A DNA stretch of 55,340 nt from Flavobacterium seoulense (lineage in GTDB: Bacteria > Bacteroidota > Bacteroidia > Flavobacteriales > Flavobacteriaceae). The stretch lies in NCBI RefSeq assembly GCF_000695795.1, contig NZ_JNCA01000004.1:1-55340 (forward strand), given 5' to 3'. The notes beneath the pieces were generated by a model. The model was given only the letters and a program-made list of their open reading frames with translations, ran no database searches and had not been told where the DNA came from. The position numbers and the translations under genes are program-made. Shown here in pieces: positions 7,785 to 15,285 of the stretch. Within the stretch, counting starts at the first letter, position 1. Each line of letters opens with the position of its first letter.

Positions 7785-8519
7785 CTATTTTAATTTCCCG
7801 ATTCTTAACAATAAAGGAAAGCTCACTTTTTTATCATTCTTTTCCCAAGAAATTTCTAGTTCATCACGAATCAAATCAATAGGATTTTTACCGTTTTTTG
7901 ATATGTAATGTTGTGTTGAAGACCAGGTTTCCAAATAGCCTATTAAATCTTCAAAAGTCCAACGGAATTGATTTTGGAACTTTCTTGTTGGAATTTCTTC
8001 AAATGGAAACGGAATTGTTTCATAATTCTGATCCAAATAGCTTCGTTCTTTATCCCAATAAGGCCCTATAATATTATAATAGAAATCACGTAAAATGGTA
8101 TCCGAATGGGGATTGGTCGAAAACAATCCATACCCCATAACTGCAAAAATTCCATCGGGTTTTAAAATTCGATAAACTTCTTTGTAAAACACCTCAAAAT
8201 CAAACCAATGTACCGCCTGAGCGACAGTTATCAAATCAAATTGCTGGTTTTCAAAAATTGATTTTTCTGCCGATGCCAGCTGATAAATAATGTTCTCTTT
8301 TACAATAGCATTATCTAATTGTTTCTGACTAATATCTGTTGCATAAACGGTTTCAAAAAAAGCAGAAAGTTTACTTGCTACTTGTCCGTTTCCAGTAGCA
8401 ATATCGAGTGCTTGTTTTTTATTTTTAACAAATGAAATTATATAATCAATCATTTCGTCGGGATATTGCGGACGAAATTTTGAATAACCAGAAGCTTGTT
8501 TCGAAAAATTATCTTTCAT
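7785..8519 (-). CDS. Class I SAM-dependent methyltransferase
   Basis: The 244-residue protein has motif I of the Rossmann-fold methyltransferases (ALDIATGNGQVASKL, about residues 38-52). An acidic motif II region (VYATDISQKQL), FDLITVAQAVHWFDFEVF as motif III/IV and a KPDGIFAVMGYG motif follow. The AQAVHWF signature and N-terminal ASGYSKFRPQYP place it among Methyltransf_11/25 proteins related to trans-aconitate and yeast Crg1-type methyltransferases. Acceptor substrate unknown. It ends one base before the ruvX promoter box and is transcribed in the same direction as ruvX, diverging from dapD. Confidence 0.87.
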   Translation of the reverse strand: MKDNFSKQASGYSKFRPQYPDEMIDYIISFVKNKKQALDIATGNGQVASKLSAFFETVYATDISQKQLDNAIVKENIIYQLASAEKSIFENQQFDLITVAQAVHWFDFEVFYKEVYRILKPDGIFAVMGYGLFSTNPHSDTILRDFYYNIIGPYWDKERSYLDQNYETIPFPFEEIPTRKFQNQFRWTFEDLIGYLETWSSTQHYISKNGKNPIDLIRDELEISWEKNDKKVSFPLLLRIGKLK

Positions 8520-8578
8520 AATCGTTTTATATCATTAATCCCAATTCTCTTTCTAAGATATTAAATAAATTTGACTTT

Positions 8579-8606
8579 TTGTTTTTGCATTAAAAACATA
8601 TCTTTG
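8579..8606 (+). promoter_or_regulatory. Promoter of dapD
   Basis: TTG (8579-8581), a 17-base spacer and a perfect TATCTTTG (8599-8606) match the Flavobacterium promoter consensus, with ATG 8625 following 18 bases after the -7 box. Confidence 0.7.
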
Positions 8607-8624
8607 CCAAAAATTAATTTAACG

Positions 8625-9440
8625 ATGAATAATTTACAAACAATTATAGAACAAGCTTGGGAAAACAGAGCTTTGTTGCAGGAAGAAACTACTACTAATG
8701 CTATTAGAGAAGTTATCGAATTATTAGACTCAGGAAAATTGCGTGTTGCTGAACCAAAAGGTGACGGATGGCAAGTAAACGAATGGGTTAAGAAAGCGGT
8801 AGTAATGTACTTCCCTATTCAAAAAATGGAAACTTTAGAAGCTGGAGTTTTTGAATTCCACGACAAAATGGAATTGAAAAAAGACTATGCTGGAAAAGGT
8901 GTTCGTGTAGTTCCTGGTGCTTCTGCACGTTACGGTGCTTTTATTTCAAGCGGTGTTATTATGATGCCTAGTTATGTAAATATTGGAGCTTATGTTGATG
9001 CCGGAACAATGGTTGATACTTGGGCAACTGTAGGTAGCTGTGCTCAAATTGGTAAAGACGTTCACTTAAGTGGTGGTGTTGGAATTGGTGGAGTTTTAGA
9101 GCCATTACAAGCTGCTCCGGTAATTATTGAAGACGGTGCTTTTATCGGTTCACGTTGTATTGTTGTAGAAGGAGTTCACGTAGGTAAAGAAGCTGTTCTT
9201 GGCGCTAACGTATGTTTGACTGCTTCAACAAAAATTATCGACATCACAGGTGAAGAACCAGTTGAAATGAAAGGTTTTGTTCCTGCTCGTTCAGTAGTTA
9301 TCCCTGGAAGTTACACTAAAAAATTCGCTGCTGGTGAATACCAAGTACCTTGTGCTTTAATCATTGGTACTCGTAAACCTTCAACTGATTTAAAAACATC
9401 TTTGAATAACGCTTTACGCGAATATGATGTAGCGGTTTAA
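8625..9440 (+). CDS. dapD: 2,3,4,5-tetrahydropyridine-2,6-dicarboxylate N-succinyltransferase
   Basis: DapD transfers succinyl from succinyl-CoA to tetrahydrodipicolinate in the lysine/diaminopimelate pathway, feeding both protein synthesis and peptidoglycan. The 271-residue length and sequence are typical. After a helical N-terminal domain (WENRALLQEETT...), a left-handed beta helix of hexapeptide repeats runs from about residue 105 to 225 (SSGVIMMPSYVNIGAYVDAG, GVGIGGVLEPL, IEDGAFIGSRCIVVEGVHVG). I chose ATG 8625 because an in-frame TTG farther upstream would precede the promoter box at 8599-8606. It ends at a shared terminator. Confidence 0.97.
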   Translation: MNNLQTIIEQAWENRALLQEETTTNAIREVIELLDSGKLRVAEPKGDGWQVNEWVKKAVVMYFPIQKMETLEAGVFEFHDKMELKKDYAGKGVRVVPGASARYGAFISSGVIMMPSYVNIGAYVDAGTMVDTWATVGSCAQIGKDVHLSGGVGIGGVLEPLQAAPVIIEDGAFIGSRCIVVEGVHVGKEAVLGANVCLTASTKIIDITGEEPVEMKGFVPARSVVIPGSYTKKFAAGEYQVPCALIIGTRKPSTDLKTSLNNALREYDVAV

Positions 9441-9463
9441 TTTTATAAATTAAATATCAAAAT

Positions 9464-9510
9464 AAAAAAATCCAAATTTCAATTTTCAAGATTGTGATTT
9501 GGATTTTTTA
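9464..9510. terminator. Bidirectional terminator between dapD and the LPS-kinase-like gene
   Basis: AAAAAAATCCAAAT (9464-9477) pairs with ATTTGGATTTTTTA (9497-9510) around a 19-base loop. A-runs and T-runs flank the core on both sides, so it can stop transcription of both convergent genes. Confidence 0.75.
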
Positions 9511-9525
9511 TTTGAGATTACACCT

Positions 9526-10284
9526 TTATTTTCTGCCAATTTTTCTTTTCAGATATTTCTTCTTAGTGATTTTTCTTTTGAATTGGATTGTTTTTTCCAA
9601 AAGTATAATGTGTAATTTTTCTTCAGGCTCATTACTCAATTTTGCATAAGCCTTCGCAATCACTTTTACCATTGTTTTAGACAGCCACATTTTCTTAAAA
9701 TTATCCATTCGTTCTTCAATCGATAATTTTTTGAAATTCATTCTATTTAAATCAATCAAATAGAAATCGTATTTCCCATCCGCTTTTTTTATAACTAAAG
9801 TATTTCCTGGTGAATGATCGAGAAAATTAATTTTTGCTTCGTGCATTTTAAAAGTAAATTCAGCAAATTGTTCTAAAATCACATTTCTTTCCGGAAATAA
9901 CGGATCATGAATTAATTCCCGAATCGTAAAATCATAATCGATTTGCTCAGAAATATAATAACTGTCTTTTAAAAGCCCTAAACCGTTTCTATTTTCAATA
10001 TATGCAATTGGAAACGGAGTCAAAATATGATGTTCTGTCAAATAATTAGCATAATCAAAAGAACGTTTGGCTTTAGTACTTCTAAAAAAGGAATAAATAA
10101 TCGATTTGAATAAACCTGGTTTCTGAAAAAATTTGATATTTACCTTTTTATCGTCAAGAAAATTCGATTTGATTGTATTTCGTGCACCGGCAACAATCAT
10201 ATCTCCTTCGTTAAAAAAATTAGCAACTAATTGAAGAATAGCTTCTTCTTTATTTTTATATTTTGAATGAATGATTATTGGCAC
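9526..10284 (-). CDS. Lipopolysaccharide/Kdo kinase-like protein
   Basis: The 252-residue protein has the compact kinase fold of the KdkA/WaaP/InaA family, which phosphorylates Kdo or heptose in the inner core of lipopolysaccharide on the cytoplasmic face. Visible marks: a catalytic loop NFLDHSPGNTLV (about residues 153-164, with Asp and Asn in DxxxxN spacing), a metal-binding DLN in FYLIDLNRMNF (about 174-184), and an upstream Glu-containing helix (ILEQFAEFTFKMHEA). The very basic C-terminus (KRKITKKKYLKRKIGRK) suits membrane or lipid-phosphate contact. It faces away from a GT9 gene and opens the glycan locus. Confidence 0.85.
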   Translation of the reverse strand: MPIIIHSKYKNKEEAILQLVANFFNEGDMIVAGARNTIKSNFLDDKKVNIKFFQKPGLFKSIIYSFFRSTKAKRSFDYANYLTEHHILTPFPIAYIENRNGLGLLKDSYYISEQIDYDFTIRELIHDPLFPERNVILEQFAEFTFKMHEAKINFLDHSPGNTLVIKKADGKYDFYLIDLNRMNFKKLSIEERMDNFKKMWLSKTMVKVIAKAYAKLSNEPEEKLHIILLEKTIQFKRKITKKKYLKRKIGRK

Positions 10285-10395
10285 AGCTTACAATTATAAT
10301 TTGGTTTAAAAGTATAAAAAATAGTACTTTGCGGCAAGGAATACTATCACAAAGAAATAAAGCACAACTAACCAATAAAAAACAAATAACTTAGG

Positions 10396-11454
10396 ATGAA
10401 AGTTTTAATCATACAAAATAAACGAATTGGCGATGTTTTAATCAGTTCGATAATTGCCAATAATTTTAAAGCAAAATATCCTGATAGTGAAGTTCATTTT
10501 ATGGCCTATGATTTTACTCACGGCGTAATTACGAACAATCCAAATATTGATAAAATCATTACCATAAATGATAAGGAATTAAAAAAGCTTCCTGTTTTAT
10601 TCAAATTAATCCGCCAAATAAAAAAAGAGAAGTACGATATTATATTTGATCCGTATTCTAAAACACAAAGTAAACTGATATGTAAGTTTTCTAAAGCCAA
10701 ACAAACCATTGGTCATAAAAGCAGAAAAAAACTAGGAAACTGGGGCTATTACACACATCCTGTAAAAATTTCGAAAGAAAAAACTAAAATCTGCGGAAAA
10801 GCCATTGAAGACCGAATTCATTTATTGAGTCAGTCAGGTAATTTTGAACCTATTGTTTACGAACCTAAAATATTCCTTTCTGAAGCAGAAAAAAAAGAAA
10901 ATTGGCTTGATAAATATACTGATAAAAAAGTAATTGTTTTAGGGGTTTTAGGAAGTACTCCTCAAAAATCAATGCCATACGAATATGTTGCCAAAATAGT
11001 CGATTTTATTGCTTCAAATTATGATGTAAATATCCTTTTTAATTATGCACCTCATCAAAAAGAAGAAGCTCAGAAAATCTACGAAATGTGCCAAAATAAA
11101 TCAAACATTATCTTAGATATTAATGCTAAAAGTATTCGCGATTTTATTAAAGTAATGAATCAATCAGCACTTTTGGTTTCGAATGAAGGAGGAAGCGTTC
11201 ACATTGCTAAAGCATTGAACAAACCTACTTTTACTATTTTTTCTCCTTATGTAAACAAAGATCACTGGGCGAGTTTTGAGGATGGAGAATTTCATCAATC
11301 AGTACATTTACTCGAAATGAAACCGAACTTATTTGATAGTTTTACTTTTGAAGAACGTAAAAAAATAGAGAAAAATCCAGATGAATTATACAAACAATTG
11401 ACTCCCGAAATGATAATTCCAGAATTAGATACTTTCCTGAAAAACAATTTATAA
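10396..11454 (+). CDS. Glycosyltransferase family 9 (heptosyltransferase-like)
   Basis: This 352-residue protein has the two Rossmann-like halves of GT9 enzymes. The N-terminal half begins MKVLIIQNKRIGDVLISS, the family nucleotide-sugar/acceptor motif. The C-terminal half contains the VSNEGGSVHIAKALNKPTFTIF signature (about residues 262-283). GT9 enzymes such as WaaC/WaaF transfer heptose from ADP-heptose to the lipopolysaccharide inner core at the inner face of the cytoplasmic membrane. Which sugar is used here cannot be told. It pairs with the divergent LPS-kinase-like gene, as core enzymes often do, and ends at a strong terminator. Confidence 0.92.
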   Translation: MKVLIIQNKRIGDVLISSIIANNFKAKYPDSEVHFMAYDFTHGVITNNPNIDKIITINDKELKKLPVLFKLIRQIKKEKYDIIFDPYSKTQSKLICKFSKAKQTIGHKSRKKLGNWGYYTHPVKISKEKTKICGKAIEDRIHLLSQSGNFEPIVYEPKIFLSEAEKKENWLDKYTDKKVIVLGVLGSTPQKSMPYEYVAKIVDFIASNYDVNILFNYAPHQKEEAQKIYEMCQNKSNIILDINAKSIRDFIKVMNQSALLVSNEGGSVHIAKALNKPTFTIFSPYVNKDHWASFEDGEFHQSVHLLEMKPNLFDSFTFEERKKIEKNPDELYKQLTPEMIIPELDTFLKNNL

Positions 11455-11456
11455 AC

Positions 11457-11487
11457 AAAAAAGCATTCGTTGAACGAATGCTTTTTT
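11457..11487. terminator. Strong bidirectional terminator after the GT9 gene
   Basis: AAAAAAGCATTCG (11457-11469) and CGAATGCTTTTTT (11475-11487) form a perfect 13-bp stem around a 5-base loop. It serves both the GT9 gene and the convergent GT2 gene ending at 11489. Confidence 0.92.
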
Positions 11488-11488
11488 G

Positions 11489-12304
11489 CTATTTCTCAAT
11501 TCCGAAATCAGTTCTTTTTTTCTTTTGAATTTTAGTTTCTTTTCGGATATTTTTATTCTTATTAATAGACTCCGGAGTTGCATAACCTCGAGGATGATCA
11601 AGGTGTAAACAAGTGGTACTGTAGCGTATTTGCTTCGGAATTATACCATAATTCACCAGTCGCTCCCCTATTTCTCTGTCCTGACCACCATATTGCATGC
11701 GCTCGTCAAAACCATTAACAGCTAAAATATCTTTCTTCCATCCCGAAGCATTATGTCCGTTCCAGCTTGGTTTTGTTGGTGTTAAAAAGTTTAAAACGGT
11801 ACTTTTTAAACCTGTTGCACTTAATTTATTATTCTTAAAAGAAGCTTTCATTCCGTTTTTCTTTAACCAGGAAACATCAAAACATTTTCCTGAGTAAATA
11901 TCTTCTTTGGTAATATTTTGAGATAATTGCATAGGCAATTTATGATAACCGCCAGAAAGAAAATAACCTTCTTCTCTAAATTTAATATGCTGTTCTACAA
12001 AATCAGGACGCGGAATACAATCACCATCAGACATCATAATATAATCTGTCGTACTAGCTAAAATTGCTTTGTTTAAAATTTGTGACTTTTGGAAACCGTT
12101 GTCTTCATGCCAAACGTGAATAATGGGATAAAAAACTTCTTTTTTCAGTTCTTCAATTACATCGAAAGTATCCTGACGGGAACCATCATCGGCAATAACC
12201 ATTTCGAAATTACGATAAGTTTGTGTATTATATCCCCAAATGACTTTTTTAAGCCATTCGACAGAATTATAAGTACTAATTATAACGGAAATATTCTTTT
12301 GCAT
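11489..12304 (-). CDS. Glycosyltransferase family 2
   Basis: This 271-residue GT-A enzyme starts ISVIISTYNSVEWLKKVI. It shows the ADDGS sequence of the nucleotide-sugar site, a DxD-like metal motif in MMSDGDCIPRPDFV (about residues 92-105), and the galactosyltransferase-type C-terminal block GGQDREIGERLVNYG (about 221-235) with GWKKDIL and NGFDERM. That C-terminal block (Glyco_transf_7C) points to addition of a hexose to a growing surface glycan. The sugar is unknown. A perfect -7 box lies on the minus strand at 12312-12319, back to back with the promoter of the next gene. Confidence 0.9.
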   Translation of the reverse strand: MQKNISVIISTYNSVEWLKKVIWGYNTQTYRNFEMVIADDGSRQDTFDVIEELKKEVFYPIIHVWHEDNGFQKSQILNKAILASTTDYIMMSDGDCIPRPDFVEQHIKFREEGYFLSGGYHKLPMQLSQNITKEDIYSGKCFDVSWLKKNGMKASFKNNKLSATGLKSTVLNFLTPTKPSWNGHNASGWKKDILAVNGFDERMQYGGQDREIGERLVNYGIIPKQIRYSTTCLHLDHPRGYATPESINKNKNIRKETKIQKKKRTDFGIEK

Positions 12305-12311
12305 AATACCA

Positions 12312-12319
12312 CAAAGGTA
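12312..12319 (-). promoter_or_regulatory. -7 promoter box of the GT2 gene at 11489-12304
   Basis: The minus strand reads TACCTTTG, a perfect box, 8 bases upstream of the ATG, implying a very short leader. It faces the plus-strand box at 12332-12339 across 12 bases. Confidence 0.55.
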
Positions 12320-12331
12320 ACCTAAAATTAT

Positions 12332-12339
12332 TAATTTTG
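12332..12339 (+). promoter_or_regulatory. -7 promoter box of the WaaE-like GT2 gene
   Basis: TAATTTTG is a perfect TAnnTTTG box 19 bases before ATG 12359. The two divergent boxes lie within 28 bases, so expression of the two glycosyltransferases may be coupled. Confidence 0.5.
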
Positions 12340-12358
12340 TTTTTCTTAAAATAAAAAA

Positions 12359-13096
12359 ATGAGCCGATTAACCGTAATAATTCCTACTTACAACGAGATT
12401 GATTATATTGAAGATGCTATTAAATCAATTGAATTTGCCGATGAAATTATTGTGATTGATTCTTTTAGTTCTGATGGAACCAAAGAAAAAGCCATTGAAT
12501 TAGGCTGTATCGTGCTTGATAGAAAATTTGATAATTTTTCGAGCCAAAAAAACCATGCCATTGCCAAAGCAACTGGAGATTGGGTATTATTTATAGATGC
12601 AGATGAGCGTGTTTCCCAGAAACTTAAAATTGAAATTCTATCGGTTATTAAAAACGGAAAACATCAGGGATATAAATTACAGTTTCCACATTTTTACATG
12701 AATCGTTTTTTATATCATAAAGTAGATAAAGTGGTTCGTTTGGTAAAAAATGATTCTATTTCTTTTTCAGGCGATGTTCACGAAAAACTGCTATTTAAAG
12801 GAACCGTAGGAACTTTGAAAAATTTCATGATTCATTACACTTATAAAGGACTGTTTCATTTAATACAAAAGAAAGATTCTTATGCCTGGTTTCAGGCTAA
12901 TACTTCTTTCAAAAAAGGAAAAAAAGCAACTTATTTTCATTTAATTTTCAAGCCTTTTTACCGCTTTTTTTCTTCTTATATTTTAAAAAGAGGCTTTATG
13001 GACGGTGTTCCTGGATTGGCGTTAGCGAGTATTAATGCTTACGGTGTTTTCTCCAGATATGCTAAAATTATCCTAATCGAAAAAGGATTAAAATAA
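12359..13096 (+). CDS. WaaE/KdtX-type glycosyltransferase family 2
   Basis: The 245-residue protein follows the WaaE/KdtX pattern of small GT2 core glycosyltransferases: LTVIIPTYNEIDYIEDAI, EIIVIDSFSSDGT, FSSQKNHAIAKATGDWVLFIDADERV (with the DAD metal motif, about residues 78-82), and a C-terminal hydrophobic, basic amphipathic region (about 185-235) that attaches to the membrane. Such enzymes add a hexose to an inner-core heptose in lipopolysaccharide. The last 9 bases overlap the end of the convergent deacetylase gene. Its C-terminal region is similar to the whole of the small orphan gene at 13859. Confidence 0.92.
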   Translation: MSRLTVIIPTYNEIDYIEDAIKSIEFADEIIVIDSFSSDGTKEKAIELGCIVLDRKFDNFSSQKNHAIAKATGDWVLFIDADERVSQKLKIEILSVIKNGKHQGYKLQFPHFYMNRFLYHKVDKVVRLVKNDSISFSGDVHEKLLFKGTVGTLKNFMIHYTYKGLFHLIQKKDSYAWFQANTSFKKGKKATYFHLIFKPFYRFFSSYILKRGFMDGVPGLALASINAYGVFSRYAKIILIEKGLK

Positions 13097-13795
13097 TTTC
13101 AGTTTTCCAAAACGGAGTTTGAGTTTAAACTTCAACAAACTATCTTCACCTTTAATATCAATCCGCATAATTTCATACGGATTTTTAAAGGGAAATTTAT
13201 TGATTCTGTTTCCTATTCTCAATCCTGCTTTTACATTATTTTGTTGTAAAAGAACTGCAAACTTAGATTTATTAGGTTCTTTTTTAGGATAATTACCATA
13301 AGGATAAGCCAAAGCCTTATAAACTTTTAAATTATTTTTCTGAATAACTTCAAAACACTTAGAAAAATCTTCATTAATTTCAGCTTCACTCAAAGCAGCA
13401 TATCGTTTATGCGCAAATGAATGCAAACCTAATTCTATCCTGCTATCCAATGATTTCAACTGCTCAACAGACATGATTTTTTCTTTTCCAGAATTCCATG
13501 AATCTACATCATTGATATATGCAAACGGAATAAAAAAAGTGGCTTTCAGATTGTATTTTTCAAGCAGCGGAACTGCATAAATCAATTGATTTTCGGTAAC
13601 ATCATCAAAAGTAATAATCACACTTTTAGAATCAATTGTCTTTTTATTTTCCAATTCAGAAAAATGATAGGTAGTAAATCCTTTGTCTTTTAAATAACGA
13701 AATTGTTCGTCTAATTTATCTCTAAAAATAGTCAGTCCAATACTATTTTTATCATCAGAAACATTGTGGTACATCAAGATAGGTAAACGTGTCAT
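13088..13795 (-). CDS. Polysaccharide deacetylase (NodB homology)
   Basis: The 235-residue carbohydrate esterase 4 protein has the family motifs in order: TFDDVTENQ (the metal-binding Asp pair), HSFAHKRYAALS (HSxxH motif) and AYPYGNYP. CE4 enzymes remove N- or O-acetyl groups from polysaccharides. A signal peptide is not obvious, so it may act on cytoplasmic lipid-linked glycan or be exported by another route. I chose ATG 13795 (MTRLPILMYHNV) rather than the in-frame ATG at 13918, because the minus-strand -7 box at 13811-13818 lies between them. It diverges from the small gene at 13859. Confidence 0.9.
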   Translation of the reverse strand: MTRLPILMYHNVSDDKNSIGLTIFRDKLDEQFRYLKDKGFTTYHFSELENKKTIDSKSVIITFDDVTENQLIYAVPLLEKYNLKATFFIPFAYINDVDSWNSGKEKIMSVEQLKSLDSRIELGLHSFAHKRYAALSEAEINEDFSKCFEVIQKNNLKVYKALAYPYGNYPKKEPNKSKFAVLLQQNNVKAGLRIGNRINKFPFKNPYEIMRIDIKGEDSLLKFKLKLRFGKLKLF

Positions 13796-13810
13796 TTCGT
13801 AAATTAAGTT

Positions 13811-13844
13811 CAAATTTATGAGTGTAAATTTATTACATTTGCAA
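13811..13844 (-). promoter_or_regulatory. Promoter of the polysaccharide deacetylase gene
   Basis: The minus strand has TTG (13842-13844), a 23-base spacer and TAAATTTG (13811-13818), a full match to the Flavobacterium consensus. It interleaves with the plus-strand -7 box at 13834-13841. Confidence 0.65.
13834..13841 (+). promoter_or_regulatory. -7 promoter box of the orphan GT2 C-terminal gene
   Basis: TACATTTG is a perfect TAnnTTTG box 17 bases before ATG 13859. It suggests that the 94-residue gene is really expressed from its own start and is not merely debris. Confidence 0.5.
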
Positions 13845-13858
13845 TTCATAAACTTCTT

Positions 13859-14143
13859 ATGCAGGAAAATAATTTCTTCTTTAAAACCGGTATTGGGTTT
13901 GACGAATACAATTCGCAATTAACACTTGAAGCTAAAGAGCTTGCTAATGTATTGTATGAAAAGAAAATCAAACCAAATTACTTTCATCTAATCGTAATTC
14001 CTTTTGGAAATTTCATCAAAAATTATTTTTTAAAACTGCAAATTCTAAAAGGTAAAAAAGGATTTATTTTATCTTACATTCACGCTTTTGCAACTTTTAA
14101 AAAATATTTGTTTTTATGGTTGAAGTATAGAAAGTTGGAATAA
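13859..14143 (+). CDS. Orphan C-terminal segment of a WaaE-type glycosyltransferase
   Basis: This 94-residue protein resembles only the C-terminal, membrane-associating part of WaaE-type GT2 enzymes. Its YFHLIVIPFGNFIKNYFLK lines up with YFHLIFKPFYRFFSSYILK in the full-length enzyme encoded at 12359-13096, and both continue into a similar aromatic, basic tail. The catalytic GT-A domain with its DxD motif is missing. No coding remnant lies upstream, where the divergent deacetylase begins 63 bases away. It has its own -7 box. It may be a decayed paralogue or a stand-alone partner domain. It almost touches the convergent DUF5672 gene (4 bases between stops). Confidence 0.65.
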   Translation: MQENNFFFKTGIGFDEYNSQLTLEAKELANVLYEKKIKPNYFHLIVIPFGNFIKNYFLKLQILKGKKGFILSYIHAFATFKKYLFLWLKYRKLE

Positions 14144-14147
14144 AAAA

Positions 14148-14939
14148 TCACACCTGATACCTATCTAATATTGGTTTCCAAAAAACATTAACCTTAGATT
14201 TATTTATACCATGACACCCAAAAGGCAGTTGATTATTAGTCAACTTCATACCTATGTTAGGTTTACGATCCATTCCAAAATAAATACCTTCTTTATAATC
14301 TGGAATTTTAAAATTCGCATCCAATTCTGGAGCTTTCAACGACCAGAAAACGTCTTCAATAGCATAAATTTTCTTTTCTTTTTCGTTTAACATATTAGAA
14401 ATAAATCCCTCATGCTTTTTTACAATAGCTAGATGCGAGGCAACTTTACGAAGAGAAAAACCTCCATTACCTACTTTATAGAAAATTTGCTGCCTTTCTT
14501 TTTTCTTTTTTGACCAAAATATTCTTGCTATTTTATCAAAAATCTTCATTCCTATTGAATCTACTGGTGTAGCAATCCAAGGAGAACCAATGTAATCGTA
14601 ACCTTTATTACACCATGTTGCTAATTCATCTTTAAAAACAAAAGCATCCAACTGATAAATTAAAATATACTCGCTACTTGAAAATCTTTCATAAAACAAT
14701 GGCTTTAACAACAATTCATTGTAACCATCAATACTATTGAAATAATGTTTAGGAAAGCTCTCAGTTGTAATTTTACTATTCTTTTCTAGTAAATATGAAT
14801 AATCCAATCCCTCCGGATGTACAATTACAATTTCATAATTGTTTAAAACTTTGCAGCACTGTAAAAATGATTTTTCTTCAAGTTCTCCAAAAAACTCCCT
14901 GTAAACAGGAATCACTACTTTAACAAGATTTTCAGACAT
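14148..14939 (-). CDS. DUF5672 family protein (glycosyltransferase-like)
   Basis: The 263-residue protein has the DUF5672 hallmark YILIYQLDAFVFKDEL (about residues 90-105), followed by YDYIGSPWI, KVGNGGFSLRK, EDVFWS and the C-terminal PFGCHGI. The Asp in the QLDAF stretch occupies the place of a glycosyltransferase DxD-like metal site, and GNGGFSLR plus ED resemble GT-A glycosyltransferase blocks. The family is poorly studied, but its regular place in polysaccharide clusters supports a glycosyltransferase role. It has a minus-strand -7 box at 14971-14978. Confidence 0.85.
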   Translation of the reverse strand: MSENLVKVVIPVYREFFGELEEKSFLQCCKVLNNYEIVIVHPEGLDYSYLLEKNSKITTESFPKHYFNSIDGYNELLLKPLFYERFSSSEYILIYQLDAFVFKDELATWCNKGYDYIGSPWIATPVDSIGMKIFDKIARIFWSKKKKERQQIFYKVGNGGFSLRKVASHLAIVKKHEGFISNMLNEKEKKIYAIEDVFWSLKAPELDANFKIPDYKEGIYFGMDRKPNIGMKLTNNQLPFGCHGINKSKVNVFWKPILDRYQV

Positions 14940-14970
14940 ATTTTCTAAAAGCTTTTTTTAAAATTAAAAA

Positions 14971-14978
14971 CAAAAGTA
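14971..14978 (-). promoter_or_regulatory. -7 promoter box of the DUF5672 gene
   Basis: The minus strand reads TACTTTTG, a perfect box 32 bases upstream of the ATG at 14939. No clear -33 TTG. Confidence 0.45.
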
Positions 14979-15079
14979 ATCTTATAAATATTAAATTCTG
15001 AAATTATTTATAATTAAATACCAGTTTTCCCATGTTAAATTATTTCTTTTTAAATCATCAATTACTGTAAGAAAATGAA

Positions 15080-15087
15080 TATATTTG
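15080..15087 (+). promoter_or_regulatory. -7 promoter box of the GT4 pair with long leader
   Basis: TATATTTG matches TAnnTTTG, with the GC bump GCCG just after it, as at other starts here. The start codon is about 190 bases further on, which is unusually far for this window. Confidence 0.4.
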
Positions 15088-15285
15088 CCGTTTTTTTATT
15101 ACAAAATAAGTTATCTATCTAATAAACAACAATATAAATAATTCAAAAATTTAACCATTTATTAATTATTTCATTTTATTAAAGATTAATAAGCAACCTT
15201 TTAGATTCAACAACATCTTTAGAATAAATTATATCTAATAATTATTTTCATTAGAGATTAAATAATCAATGATTCCAGATAGAAC

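Larger units (their letters stand above)
14940..15285. other. 346-base gap with divergent promoters and a long leader
   Basis: The gap holds two perfect -7 boxes, TACTTTTG on the minus strand at 14971-14978 for the DUF5672 gene and TATATTTG on the plus strand at 15080-15087 for the GT4 gene. It leaves about 190 bases of very AT-rich transcribed leader before ATG 15286. A weak inverted repeat TCTAAT/ATTAGA sits at 15234-15255. I see no reading frame, tRNA or strong structure in it. Confidence 0.5.

Noticed and set aside
10300..10340. GTACTTTG near 10327 as promoter of the GT9 gene
   Set aside because: The box has one intervening base instead of two between TA and TTTG, so it is not a proper match, and no -33 element was found.
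13796..13918. Longer N-terminus for the deacetylase (start at 13918)
   Set aside because: It would run through its own promoter box (13811-13818) and the divergent gene. The extra residues have no family match.
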